Below, piece after piece: positions 14,046 to 21,810 of a stretch of 41,243 bases of DNA. A program made the position numbers and the translations under genes. A model generated the notes under the pieces. The model saw only the letters and a list, made by a program, of their open reading frames with translations. It was not told the origin of the DNA and made no database searches. The stretch comes from Thermoleophilia bacterium (GTDB taxonomy: Bacteria > Actinomycetota > Thermoleophilia > Gaiellales > Gaiellaceae): assembly GCA_020845695.1 (NCBI GenBank), contig JADLFG010000061.1, forward strand, positions 1-41,243. Reading direction: 5' to 3'. Position 1 is the stretch's first letter, and the number at the start of each line of letters is the position of its first letter.

Positions 14046-14738
14046 TCAGCCGGGCGGCTTCGCGGCGCGAACGACCACGAACGCCGCTCCGACGGGCCCG
14101 AGCGGGCGCGCGAGCCGTTCGATCCCACCGGCCCGCCTCGCCAAGAAGCGGCGGTCGATCGGCGGCAGGTAGAGGCCGTAGCGGCTCTCGACCGGGCCGG
14201 CCCCCGCCGCCCGGAGCAGGCGCTCGAGCTCGCCGGCGGTCGTGAAGCGCGTGGCCCGCCACGTCCGCGAGCCGAGCCAGCCCTTCACCCGCCGCTGCGC
14301 CGCCCAGGCGCTGAAGCGGGCGAGCTCGCCGATCACGACCCGCCCGCCGGGACGTGTCACCCGCAGGAGCTCCCGGGCGGCGTGCTCCCGCTTGGCGCCG
14401 CTGAGGAAGCAGAGGACGGTGACGGCGAGCGTCAGGTCGAACTCGCCGTCGGCGAACGGGAGGGCGGTGACGTCGCCCTCGACGAGGGTCGCCTCCGGAA
14501 CCCGGGCCCTCGCGACCGCGAGCATCGCGGGATCCGCGTCGGCACCGGTGACGGCGAGGCCGCGCCCGGCCAGCCAGGCGGTGTAGACGCCCGTGCCGCA
14601 GCCCGCGTCGAGGGCGCGCTCGCCCGGGACGGGAGCGGCGAGCGCCTCGACCAGCGCGAGCTCGAGGCGATGGGCCGCCGAGCCGAGCGGGGTCGTGTAC
14701 CACGCGTCGTAGGAAGCCGGGTCGAGGGTCTCGGCCAC
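14046..14738 (-). CDS. SAM-dependent methyltransferase, class I
   Basis: This 230-residue protein of the class I (Rossmann) methyltransferases has motif I LDAGCGTGVYTAWLAGRG (about residues 38-55), motif II GADADPAMLAVARARV, and VEGDVTALPFADGEFDLTLAVTVLCFL, typical of UbiE/Methyltransf_11 proteins. Start GTG 14738 lies 4 nt after the stop of the fused WYL regulator, so the two are one operon. The acceptor substrate is not evident. Its stop codon sits against the operator of the sulfide operon, which is on the same strand, so some read-through into that operon is possible. Confidence 0.85.
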   Translation of the reverse strand: MAETLDPASYDAWYTTPLGSAAHRLELALVEALAAPVPGERALDAGCGTGVYTAWLAGRGLAVTGADADPAMLAVARARVPEATLVEGDVTALPFADGEFDLTLAVTVLCFLSGAKREHAARELLRVTRPGGRVVIGELARFSAWAAQRRVKGWLGSRTWRATRFTTAGELERLLRAAGAGPVESRYGLYLPPIDRRFLARRAGGIERLARPLGPVGAAFVVVRAAKPPG

Positions 14739-14742
14739 GCGC

Positions 14743-16758
14743 TCAGCCGCGGGCGCGCGCGCGTCGCCTCGGCGGTGCCGGGCCGGCCAGCAGCTCGCGG
14801 GCGCGGGCGGCGACGCGACCGCGTAGATTCTCCGGCTCGAGCAGCACCGCCTCGCCGCGGAAGGACAGCACCTCGCCGACGAGCCAGTCGATGCTGCCGA
14901 AGCGCAGCTCCTCGAGCGCGGCGCCGTCGGCGAGCGGGGTCGCGCCGCGCTCGACCCGCCAGCGCGCACCCTCCGGCGAGAACCAGAGCCGCGCCGAGCG
15001 GCGGTCCTGCCTCGCGTCGAACCCCGCGCGGGGCTCGAAGCGCCCGTCGAGGGCTCGGGCGCTGCGCATCCGGTCGAGACGGAAGCTGCGGGGCTGCTCC
15101 CGGGTGCGATCCCACGTGTGCACGTACCAGTTCGGCAGGTCTCGCTCGAGCGCCTGCGGCTCGACGACACGGCGCGAGGTGACGTCCTCGTCCGGCCGCA
15201 GGTACTCGAGCTCGACCAGGCGGTGGTCCGCGATCGCGTCCGTGAACGTGCGGATCAGCTCCTCCTCCGCGGTCGCCTCTGCCGGCACGGGCGATTCTCT
15301 CTGTGCGAACTGCCCGAACGTGTCCTCGAGCTTGCCCCGCACCCGCTCGAGCGGCGTGTGCGCCTCGGCCGCGATCATCGGGCCGACGAACTCGAGCGCC
15401 AGGCGGATCGCCCGCGCCTCGAGCGGGGTCAGCCGCGGCGGCCGGCGGAACACGTCGCCGAACAGCTCCTTCTCGATCCGGACGACGTCCCCGTCGAGGA
15501 ACGAGTAGACCGCGTAGCAGCCGCCGCCGAAGTTGACCAGGTTCAGCATCTGCAGGTGCTCCTCGAGCTGCTCGTAGGGGATCCGGAAGCCCTCCGTCAG
15601 CTCGGAGGCCGGGATCACCGCCCGCTTGCCGTCGCCGCAGCGGGCGAGCAGGTGCGCGAGCAGCGCCTGGAGGACGGCGAAGCGCTCCGGCGGAACCGGC
15701 CCGCCGACGCGCTCGGGCAGCGGCGCCCCGTGATCCGGCGCCCGCGCGGGAGCGGGCTCGGGCGGCGGGTGCTCGTGGGCCTTCGCGACGCGCTCGAGCG
15801 CCGCCTCGATCTCGGCGACGAGCTCGGGCGGATCGAGCGGCCGCGCTCGGCCGTTCTGGCGCAGCACCCAGGCCGCGAGCTGGCGCAGGTCGGAGTAGGC
15901 GGTCGTGAAGACGCCGTCCTCGACGTCGCCCCGCCCGCTGTACGAGCGGGCGACCCACCAGGCGGTGTCCGGCGCGACCTCGATCCGGGCGCTGCCGGCG
16001 GGCTCGCCGAGCTGCCACGGCGGCCGGCCCCGGTGTGCGGACACGTCGAAGTCGGCGGGGAAACGGAAGTCGCGCTCGCGGCGCGTCGCGAACGTGATCT
16101 CCCCGCGGACGCGAGAGACGCGGAACGTCCTCATGTCGTCGCGCTCGAGGTCGCGCCCGACCACGTACCAGAACCCGTTCTCCGAGAAGAGGGCGTACGG
16201 GTTGACCGTGCGCTCGGACACCTCGTCGCGGGCGATCGACCAGTAGCGAAACCGCACGGTCCGCTGTTTCGAGATCGCCGCATCGAGCTTCGTCAGCCAG
16301 CCGGGCATCTCGGGGGAGTAGTCGTGGCCCTGGACGTTGACGCGGACGGCGCTCTCGGTCGGCGCCTCCGTCTGCACGGGCCGGCCGAGCGCGAGGTTCT
16401 GGAGCGCGAGCCGCAGCGGCTCGGCGTACGCGAACTGCCCCTCGAGCAGGAAGAACGAGGTCTGGAGCGCCGCCAGCTCCTCGTCCGAGAGCTCGAGCGC
16501 GGGGAGGAAGTACTGCTCGGAGCGCAGCGTGTAGAGCTCCTCGCCGGTGAACTCGTCGCGCTGCGACTGGAGCGGGACGCCGAGCGCGATCAACTCGGTG
16601 CGGTCCGAGTAGAAGCGGCGCGCGAACGCCTCGTCGGACATCTCCGAGTAGCCCTCGACGCACGATTTGATGTCCCGCGCTGTCAGCGCCCGGCGCTCCG
16701 CCATCAGAAACGCGATCAGCGAGAGCTGGCGGATCAGCTTGTCTGCGTCGTGCGACAC
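14743..16758 (-). CDS. pafBC: Fused PafB-PafC WYL-domain transcriptional regulator
   Basis: This 671-residue protein contains two tandem HTH-WYL regulators. The first half has a DNA-binding region (DKLIRQLSLIAFLMAERRALTARDI, SDEAFARRFYSDRTELIALGV) and a WYL domain (RTVRFRYWS, NPYALFSENGFWYVVGRDLERDDMRTFRVSRV). The second half repeats it (RFAVLQALLAHLLARC; RLVELEYLRP, RRVVEPQALERDLPNWYVHTWDRTREQPRSFRLDRM). PafB and PafC of mycobacteria form a heterodimer that activates LexA-independent DNA damage genes; a fused form is known in some actinobacteria. No proteasome genes are nearby. The start GTG 16758 is chosen from the PafB N-terminus. A weak -10 TTGAAT lies 6 nt upstream. It is followed by the methyltransferase. 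Confidence 0.87.
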   Translation of the reverse strand: MSHDADKLIRQLSLIAFLMAERRALTARDIKSCVEGYSEMSDEAFARRFYSDRTELIALGVPLQSQRDEFTGEELYTLRSEQYFLPALELSDEELAALQTSFFLLEGQFAYAEPLRLALQNLALGRPVQTEAPTESAVRVNVQGHDYSPEMPGWLTKLDAAISKQRTVRFRYWSIARDEVSERTVNPYALFSENGFWYVVGRDLERDDMRTFRVSRVRGEITFATRRERDFRFPADFDVSAHRGRPPWQLGEPAGSARIEVAPDTAWWVARSYSGRGDVEDGVFTTAYSDLRQLAAWVLRQNGRARPLDPPELVAEIEAALERVAKAHEHPPPEPAPARAPDHGAPLPERVGGPVPPERFAVLQALLAHLLARCGDGKRAVIPASELTEGFRIPYEQLEEHLQMLNLVNFGGGCYAVYSFLDGDVVRIEKELFGDVFRRPPRLTPLEARAIRLALEFVGPMIAAEAHTPLERVRGKLEDTFGQFAQRESPVPAEATAEEELIRTFTDAIADHRLVELEYLRPDEDVTSRRVVEPQALERDLPNWYVHTWDRTREQPRSFRLDRMRSARALDGRFEPRAGFDARQDRRSARLWFSPEGARWRVERGATPLADGAALEELRFGSIDWLVGEVLSFRGEAVLLEPENLRGRVAARARELLAGPAPPRRRARARG

Positions 16759-16764
16759 GCCCGT

Positions 16765-16770
16765 ATTCAA
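16765..16770 (-). promoter_or_regulatory. Possible -10 TTGAAT for pafBC
   Basis: TTGAAT (minus strand) ends 6 nt before GTG 16758. It is a weaker match than the other leaderless promoters, but the spacing is the same. Confidence 0.35.
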
Positions 16771-16813
16771 CCGGAGACGTGCCGCCGCCGCACGCGGGGG
16801 CGGAGCCGGGCGG

Positions 16814-17266
16814 CTACGCCGCGGCGCGACTCGCGACGCGGCCGGTCTCGAGATGCTGGTGCGACGGGCAGTACTCACGCTCGGGCAGCGGCGTCCGCTG
16901 GCACGCCTTGCCCTTGCGGGTCGTCGCCCGGCAGCGGGCGATCCCGCCGTCGAAGGCTCCGGACTCGATCTGCTCCTCGATGAACGCGACCGCGGCGCCG
17001 ATGCCCTGGCTGCACGCCCAGGAGACCTGCGCCTGCGCCGTGATCGGGAAGTAGCGCCGGATGTCGGCGAACAGCGTCCGCTCCGGGCGCGCGAAGTAGC
17101 GCGGGTCGCGGGCGAGGCGCTCGACGGTGTCCTCGCAGGCGGCGAGCACGGCGCGCCGGTATTCGAGGCGCGTGTCCGGGCTGGCGTACGGATCGATCAG
17201 GTCGTTGATCGAGCGGTAGATCGCCCGGGAGTACTGATACATGGCGGCTACGACTTTCTCGTTCAT
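16814..17266 (-). CDS. Hypothetical protein with C-terminal Cys3-His zinc-like tail
   Basis: The 150-residue protein has a helical N-terminal part (residues 1-95; AMYQYSRAIYRSINDLIDPYASP, ERLARDPRYF) and a short tail CRATTRKGKACQ...YCPSH with three cysteines and a histidine spaced as in small zinc-binding motifs. I do not recognise the helical part. ATG 17266 has a GAGGA site close upstream, so unlike most neighbours this gene has a leader. About 150 bp upstream is rich in direct and inverted repeats that look like regulator sites. Nucleic-acid binding by the tail is possible but unproven. Confidence 0.65.
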   Translation of the reverse strand: MNEKVVAAMYQYSRAIYRSINDLIDPYASPDTRLEYRRAVLAACEDTVERLARDPRYFARPERTLFADIRRYFPITAQAQVSWACSQGIGAAVAFIEEQIESGAFDGGIARCRATTRKGKACQRTPLPEREYCPSHQHLETGRVASRAAA

Positions 17267-17279
17267 GGTTCCTCGTCCG

Positions 17280-17378
17280 AGTATTGCGGTTGACGGATGA
17301 AACTCCTGCAAAGAACCGTTAAGCGCAGGTTAAGCGGTGACCTGTTAGTAACAGCTTACATGGTTCTGCCGGCTGTTA
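17280..17378 (-). promoter_or_regulatory. Dense control region with direct repeats and palindrome
   Basis: Upstream of the zinc-tail gene lie two copies of GTTAAGCG (17318-17325 and 17329-17336) 11 bp apart, the spacing used by OmpR/PhoB-type regulators. There is also the palindrome CTGTTAGTAACAG (17342-17354) and a further CTGTTA (17373-17378). A possible -10 AATACT (minus strand) is at 17280-17285. The direct repeats would sit just upstream of the -35 position, as expected for an activator site. Confidence 0.5.
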
Positions 17379-17412
17379 CAAACTGGGCCCCGCTCGGGGC
17401 GGCCGCGCCGGG

Positions 17413-17853
17413 TCAGGCGCCGGTGCGCGACTCGACTCTGACCAGGCGGTCTGCGCCGACCACGAGCACGGCGCACGGCGCGCTCTCCGCGAGCCCGTGG
17501 CTGACGCTGCCGAGCAGGAAGCGCGCCACCGGCCCCCGCCCGCGCGTTCCCGTCACGATCAGGTCGTAGCCGCCCCTCCGGGCCAGCTCGACGATTCGCT
17601 CGACCGGCTCGCCGTGGGCGATCTCCATCTCCGCCTCGAGGCCGCGCTCGCGCAGGTGGGCGTGCGCCCGGGCGACGTCCTGATGGGCGTGCGGGGCCAT
17701 GCCGACGTGACCGCCGGCCTTCGACGCCTGCGCGTCCGGCGGGACGACGCTGACGATCGTGACGCTCGCGCCCTCCTCCCGGGCGAGCCGGGCGGTCTCC
17801 TCGAGCGCGGGCAGGCTGTGCTCGAACCCGTCGTACGCGAGCAGCAGCTTCAT
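17413..17853 (-). CDS. Universal stress protein (UspA family)
   Basis: This 146-residue single USP domain has the opening strand MKLLLAYDGFEHSLPALEETARLA, VTIVSVVPP, and the ATP-binding pattern VTGTRGRGPVARFLLGSVSHGLAESAPCAVLVV (G-2x-G-9x-G-S), so it is probably an ATP-binding type. USPs help cells through starvation, redox or envelope stress; the exact role is not predictable. The start ATG 17853 has a GGAGGGGG site 7 nt upstream and a classical -35/-10 promoter, in contrast to the leaderless genes nearby. Confidence 0.9.
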   Translation of the reverse strand: MKLLLAYDGFEHSLPALEETARLAREEGASVTIVSVVPPDAQASKAGGHVGMAPHAHQDVARAHAHLRERGLEAEMEIAHGEPVERIVELARRGGYDLIVTGTRGRGPVARFLLGSVSHGLAESAPCAVLVVGADRLVRVESRTGA

Positions 17854-17894
17854 CGTCGCACCCCCTCCGATCAGCGCGGTTCGCGGTCTGGGCA

Positions 17895-17923
17895 AGCATC
17901 GCGCGCCGCTGACGGTGCGTCAA
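17895..17923 (-). promoter_or_regulatory. Classical promoter for the universal stress protein
   Basis: On the minus strand TTGACG (17918-17923) and GATGCT (17895-17900) are separated by exactly 17 bp. Transcription would start about 35 nt before ATG 17853, leaving room for the GGAGGGGG ribosome site. Confidence 0.55.
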
Positions 17924-17940
17924 GCGGCGGTTCGAGCGCG

Positions 17941-17946
17941 TACGCT
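17941..17946 (+). promoter_or_regulatory. -10 hexamer TACGCT
   Basis: TACGCT ends 7 nt before GTG 17954 with no ribosome site, marking a leaderless start for the dehydrogenase. Confidence 0.6.
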
Positions 17947-17953
17947 TGCGGCC

Positions 17954-18817
17954 GTGACGGCGGCGGCGATCGGCACGGTCGGGGTCGTGGGGCTCGGAGC
18001 GATGGGCTCCGGGATCGCCCAGGTGTGTCTGCGGGCCGGGGTACCCGTGATCGGCCGCGAGCTGACCGCGGAGCTCGGCGAGCTGGCCCGTGCGACGATC
18101 GAGCGCCGGCTTCGGCGCGACGTCGAGCGGGGGAGACTGTCCGCCGACGAGCGCGAGCGCGCGCTCGGTCTGCTCACGATCACGACCGCGCTGCCCGACC
18201 TGGCCGGCTGCGACCTCGTGATCGAGGCGGTCGTCGAGGAGCTCGACGTCAAGCGGGCGCTGTTCGCCGAGCTGGGCGGGCTCGTGCCCGCGCCGGCCGT
18301 GCTCGCCACCAACACCTCGGCCCTGTCCGTGACCGAGATCGCGGCGGCCACCCCGGGGCCCGAGCGGGTCGTCGGCCTCCACTTCTTCAACCCCGCGCCC
18401 GTGCTTCCGCTCGTCGAGGTGGTGCGGACGCCCCTGACTGCCGGCGAGGCGCTCGACGCAGCGCTCGCGCTCGCCGTGCGGATCGGCAAGACCCCGATCC
18501 GGTGCGAGGACACCCCCGGCTTCGTCGTCAACCGGATCCTGATCCCGATCCTGAACGACGCGGTCCGCGTGCTCGACGAGGGCACCGCGAGCGCGGAGGA
18601 CATCGACGCGGCGATGCGTCTCGGCACGGGCTGGCCGATCGGCCCGCTCGCGCTCCTCGACCTCGTCGGCATCGACGTCCACGTCCACGCCGCGGAGGCG
18701 CTCTGGGAGGCCTATCGCGAGCCCCGCTTCGCGCCGCCGCCGCGGCTCGTGCGGATGCTGCGCGCCGGGCAGCTCGGCCGCAAGACCGGCCTCGGCTTCT
18801 ACGCGCACGAGCGCTGA
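17954..18817 (+). CDS. 3-hydroxyacyl-CoA dehydrogenase (3-hydroxybutyryl-CoA dehydrogenase-like)
   Basis: It probably interconverts 3-hydroxyacyl-CoA and 3-ketoacyl-CoA with NAD(P), in fatty acid or butanoate metabolism. The 287-residue protein has the NAD-binding GVVGLGAMGSGIAQ (residues 9-22), NTSALSVTEIAAAT, the catalytic His in GLHFFNPAP (about 142), DTPGFVVNRIL (about 185) and GTGWPIGPLALLDLVG in the helical C-terminal domain. This is the normal stand-alone length for Hbd/PaaH-type enzymes. No other beta-oxidation gene is nearby, so the exact substrate is open. Confidence 0.9.
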   Translation: MTAAAIGTVGVVGLGAMGSGIAQVCLRAGVPVIGRELTAELGELARATIERRLRRDVERGRLSADERERALGLLTITTALPDLAGCDLVIEAVVEELDVKRALFAELGGLVPAPAVLATNTSALSVTEIAAATPGPERVVGLHFFNPAPVLPLVEVVRTPLTAGEALDAALALAVRIGKTPIRCEDTPGFVVNRILIPILNDAVRVLDEGTASAEDIDAAMRLGTGWPIGPLALLDLVGIDVHVHAAEALWEAYREPRFAPPPRLVRMLRAGQLGRKTGLGFYAHER

Positions 18818-18850
18818 GCCGGCCGCCGCGGCTCCGTCCGCCTGCCCGTC

Positions 18851-18856
18851 TACAGT
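18851..18856 (+). promoter_or_regulatory. -10 hexamer TACAGT
   Basis: TACAGT ends 8 nt before GTG 18865, the start of the small zinc-ribbon gene. Confidence 0.5.
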
Positions 18857-18864
18857 CAGCGCTC

Positions 18865-19071
18865 GTGACGATGTGCTCGCTCTGCCGGCGGCATCTCCTC
18901 TCCGGAGAGCGCTACCGGCACTGGGAGCCGGGCGAGAGCTCGAACCGCGAGCGGCCCGTCTGCGGGCTCTGCGAGGAAGCGGCCGCGCGTTCCGGCTGGG
19001 TGCTGACCGCGCAACCGGCACGTCGGGAGGGCGCCGGCGGGCCGCGCGCCACGGTCCGGCTCGTCGCCTGA
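18865..19071 (+). CDS. Small zinc-ribbon protein (68 aa)
   Basis: A 68-residue protein with two CxxC knuckles, CSLC (residues 4-7) and CGLC (33-36), separated by 25 residues, then a basic tail. This is a plain four-cysteine zinc ribbon. Similar short proteins occur in actinobacteria without a known role. The start GTG 18865 is set by the TACAGT hexamer; ATG 18871 is an alternative two codons in. It lies 47 nt after the dehydrogenase stop and has its own promoter. A short GAGCG/CGCTC stem at its 3' end followed by TTT may terminate it. Confidence 0.65.
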   Translation: MTMCSLCRRHLLSGERYRHWEPGESSNRERPVCGLCEEAAARSGWVLTAQPARREGAGGPRATVRLVA

Positions 19072-19093
19072 GCGGCGGCCGCCGGGTGCGCTC

Positions 19094-19170
19094 TTTACAC
19101 TTTTCTTACGGGTAGCTAAGCGTGAGCGAACCGAGGCTCGCTTTGATGGAAGCAGCGTCCCGATACCGCC
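19094..19170 (+). promoter_or_regulatory. Upstream region of the secreted protein/two-component operon
   Basis: This AT-richer stretch holds TACACT at 19096-19101 and GCTAAGCG at 19115-19122, a 7/8 match to the GTTAAGCG repeats at 17318-17336. A bulged inverted repeat (AAGCGTGAGC with GCTCGCTT, 19119-19143) follows. The transcript probably has a leader of several tens of nt. Confidence 0.35.
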
Positions 19171-19629
19171 ATGGCTCTCCGCGCCTTCCTCCTCGCCAGT
19201 CTGACCGCGGCCGCGCTCTGCCTCGCGACCGTGGCTTCGCCCGCGGCCGCCGCTCGGGGGGGGACGGGGATCGAGCTCGTGGGTGGCTCGGGCCTCGCGA
19301 CTCTGAGCCTGAAGGGCGCCGCCCTGGGGACGGTCGCGCGCGGGGTCCTGACGATCAGGGAGCGGTCCGGCTCCGCGGAGGTCGAGATCCTCGTGCACGG
19401 GTACGACTGGGAACGGGAGCTCTCGAACGGCGGCATGCTCTACGGCGGCGAGGGCATCCGCTTCCGTGTGTTCGGCGGGGCGTGGCGGCTCCGGGTCCAG
19501 GGCTCCGGGATCAACGTGAGCGCGGTCGGCCGCGGCTTCGCCGGGTTGCGCGGAAGCGGGCGCTACTCGCTGGCGGGCGGCCCCTACCTGCGCTGGACGG
19601 CTACGTACCGGACGATCGAGCTGGCCTGA
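19171..19629 (+). CDS. Secreted glycine-rich beta-strand protein, unknown function
   Basis: This 152-residue protein has a Sec-type signal peptide: Arg near the start, a hydrophobic core FLLASLTAAALCLATVA, and a probable cut after SPAAAA (about residue 28). The mature part is rich in Gly and short strands (GTVARGVLTIRERSG, FRVFGGAWRLRVQGSGINVSAVGRGFAGLRGSGRYSLAGG), suggesting a small beta-sandwich or barrel. No membrane anchor or lipobox is seen, so it is exported to the cell surface or outside. It precedes the response regulator and kinase by 16 nt and is probably cotranscribed with them. A ligand or envelope target for that system is conceivable. Confidence 0.7.
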   Translation: MALRAFLLASLTAAALCLATVASPAAAARGGTGIELVGGSGLATLSLKGAALGTVARGVLTIRERSGSAEVEILVHGYDWERELSNGGMLYGGEGIRFRVFGGAWRLRVQGSGINVSAVGRGFAGLRGSGRYSLAGGPYLRWTATYRTIELA

Positions 19630-19645
19630 CCGAGGAGGACGCGAG

Positions 19646-20356
19646 TTGACCGAGGACGTGCGCGCCCAGACCGTGCTCGTGGTCGAGGACGAGGCCAGCA
19701 TTGCCTCCTTCGTCGCCATGTACCTGCGTAAGGGCGGCTTCGGCGTCTCGGTTGCCGGCACCGGGCAGGAGGCGCTCGCGAAGGCGGCTGCGGAGCGTCC
19801 CGCCCTGATCGTGCTCGACCTGGCCCTGCCCGACCTCGACGGCATCGATGTCTGCCGCCGGATCCGCCAGAGCTCGGACGTGCCGGTGCTGATGCTGACG
19901 GCCCGCGACGACGATGTCGACAAGATCATCGGTCTCGAGGTCGGCGCCGACGACTACCTGACGAAGCCGTTCAATCCCCGGGAGCTCGTCGCGCGCGTCA
20001 AGTCGATCCTGCGCCGGACGGCTCCCGCGCGGCGCCGCCTCGAGACCGAGGCGATCGCCCACGGCAACCTGCTGGTCGACGCGGGGCGGCGGGAGGTGCG
20101 CGTCGCGGGCGAGGAGGTGCAGCTCGCGCCGAAGGAGTTCGAGCTGCTCTGGGAGCTGCTCGACCACCGCGGGCTCGTGCTCACGCGCGACCAGCTGCTC
20201 GAGCGCGTGTGGGGCTACACGTTCGCCGGGGATACGCGCACGGTCGACGTCCACGTCCGCCAGGTACGCCGCAAGCTCGGGGAGGCGTGCCCGATCGTGA
20301 CCGTCTGGGGGGTCGGCTACAAGGTCTCCTCCGAGCCCCGACCGGCGCCGGCGTAG
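19646..20356 (+). CDS. OmpR/PhoB-family response regulator
   Basis: The 236-residue regulator has a receiver domain (VLVVEDEASI with the acidic pair; phospho-acceptor Asp in IVLDLALPDLDG at about residue 56; TAR and the Lys of TKPFNP) and a winged-helix output domain (EEVQLAPKEFELLWELLDHRGLVLTRDQLLERVWGY, TVDVHVRQVRRKLGE). It starts at TTG 19646 with a strong GGAGG site 7 nt upstream, after the secreted-protein gene. Its kinase follows 14 nt downstream. Targets are unknown; a motif resembling GTTAAGCG occurs upstream of this operon and upstream of 17266. Confidence 0.93.
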   Translation: MTEDVRAQTVLVVEDEASIASFVAMYLRKGGFGVSVAGTGQEALAKAAAERPALIVLDLALPDLDGIDVCRRIRQSSDVPVLMLTARDDDVDKIIGLEVGADDYLTKPFNPRELVARVKSILRRTAPARRRLETEAIAHGNLLVDAGRREVRVAGEEVQLAPKEFELLWELLDHRGLVLTRDQLLERVWGYTFAGDTRTVDVHVRQVRRKLGEACPIVTVWGVGYKVSSEPRPAPA

Positions 20357-20370
20357 CCGGGGTCGCGACC

Positions 20371-21753
20371 GTGCGGTCGCTGCGCTTCAGGCTCCCGGCG
20401 TTCTTCCTGCTCGGCGCGGTCGCCGCGGGAATCGTGACGGCCGCGATCACGGTCCAGCTCTTCCAGGACTACACGAAGGACCAGACGGTCGCCGACCTGC
20501 GCCGGCAGGCGTCCGCGCTGGCGGCACTGTACGAGGCGCAGGCCGTCCAGAGCGTCGACGAAGGCACGGCACCGCCGCGCTTCGCCGCCGCCCGGCTCGA
20601 GCTCGCGGCGGGCGCGCGCCTCTACTACGTCGGCGTCGAGCTCTTCCCGGGTCGCTTCTCCGGCCTGCGCGCGCTCTCGCTCGCCGAGGCCGGGCTCGAG
20701 GAGCTGCCCGGCAGGCCGGCGACGGTCGAGCTGACGCCCCCGGGCGAGACGCATTCCTACCTCGCGGTCGTCCAGCCGGTGCGACTCGGCGGTGAGACGT
20801 TCGGTGCGCTCGTCGTCGCCAAGCCGAAGGCGGAGCTGGCCGATCGCTGGCTCGTCCTCGCCTGGCGCGGCGGCCTCGCCTTCCTGGGCGGTCTGGGCGT
20901 CGCCGCCGGCCTCTCCCTCTACCTGTCCCGGCGGGTCACGCGGCCGGTGCTCGAGCTGTCGCGGGCGGCGGACGAGGTCGCCGCCGGCCGCTACGAGACG
21001 GCCGTGCCCGCGGTCCGCTCCCGCGACGAGATCGGGCATCTGGCCGATCGCTTCCGCGAGATGACCGACCGGCTCGCCGAGGCGAGCGAGCTCGAGCGCA
21101 ACTTCCTGATGACCGTCTCGCACGAGCTGCGCACGCCGCTGACCGCGATCCGCGGCCACGTCGACGCGCTGCGCGAGGGGCTCGCTGACGACGCGGAGGT
21201 ACGCGAAGCGTCGCTCGAGGTGATTCGTGCCGAGACCGACCGGCTCGCGCGGCTCGTCGGCGACCTGCTCGACCTCGCGAAGCTCGACGCCCGGCGGTTC
21301 ACGCTCGTCCGGGAGGAGGTCGACCTCGGCCGGCTGCTCGAGCAGGCGGCGCAGGCGCTCGGGGAAGAGGCCCGGTGCCGCGGCATCGCCCTCGAGTGCC
21401 GGCTCGACCTGGCCCCGGTGATCGAGACGGACGGCGACCGGGTGCTCCAGGTCGTGACGAACCTGCTCGCGAACGCGATCCAGTGGACGCCGGACGGCGG
21501 CACGGTCTCGCTCTCGCTGGCGGCAGCCGACGGGCGCGTGACCGTCGCCGTCGAGGACTCCGGCCCGGGCATCCCGCCCGAGGAGCTCGAGCGCGTGTTC
21601 CGGCCGTTCTGGTCACGCAACGGGCAGGGCACGGGGCTGGGGCTCGCGATCGCGCGCGAGCTGGCGCAGGCGCTCGGCGGGCGGCTCGAGCTCGAGTCCG
21701 AGCTCGGGCGCGGCTCCCGCTTCGTCCTGGCGCTGCCGGCGGCGGGCGGCTAG
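20371..21753 (+). CDS. Membrane sensor histidine kinase
   Basis: The 460-residue kinase partners the preceding regulator. From the start: membrane helix 1 (about residues 8-28), an extracytoplasmic sensor of about 130 residues, membrane helix 2 (about 170-190), HAMP (SRRVTRPVLELSRAADEVAAGRY), the phospho-acceptor His in TVSHELRTPLTAIRGH (about 252), and the ATPase domain with N box NLLANAIQWTP, G1 DSGPGIP and G2 GTGLGLAIA. GTG 20371 is chosen because it directly precedes the first membrane helix. The stimulus is unknown; the secreted protein encoded just upstream is one candidate. Confidence 0.92.
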   Translation: MRSLRFRLPAFFLLGAVAAGIVTAAITVQLFQDYTKDQTVADLRRQASALAALYEAQAVQSVDEGTAPPRFAAARLELAAGARLYYVGVELFPGRFSGLRALSLAEAGLEELPGRPATVELTPPGETHSYLAVVQPVRLGGETFGALVVAKPKAELADRWLVLAWRGGLAFLGGLGVAAGLSLYLSRRVTRPVLELSRAADEVAAGRYETAVPAVRSRDEIGHLADRFREMTDRLAEASELERNFLMTVSHELRTPLTAIRGHVDALREGLADDAEVREASLEVIRAETDRLARLVGDLLDLAKLDARRFTLVREEVDLGRLLEQAAQALGEEARCRGIALECRLDLAPVIETDGDRVLQVVTNLLANAIQWTPDGGTVSLSLAAADGRVTVAVEDSGPGIPPEELERVFRPFWSRNGQGTGLGLAIARELAQALGGRLELESELGRGSRFVLALPAAGG

Positions 21754-21810
21754 CGCGGCGTCTCGCGACGATCGGCCGGGAGCCCGTTGCCCGCTGCTCG
21801 CATCGAGTCG

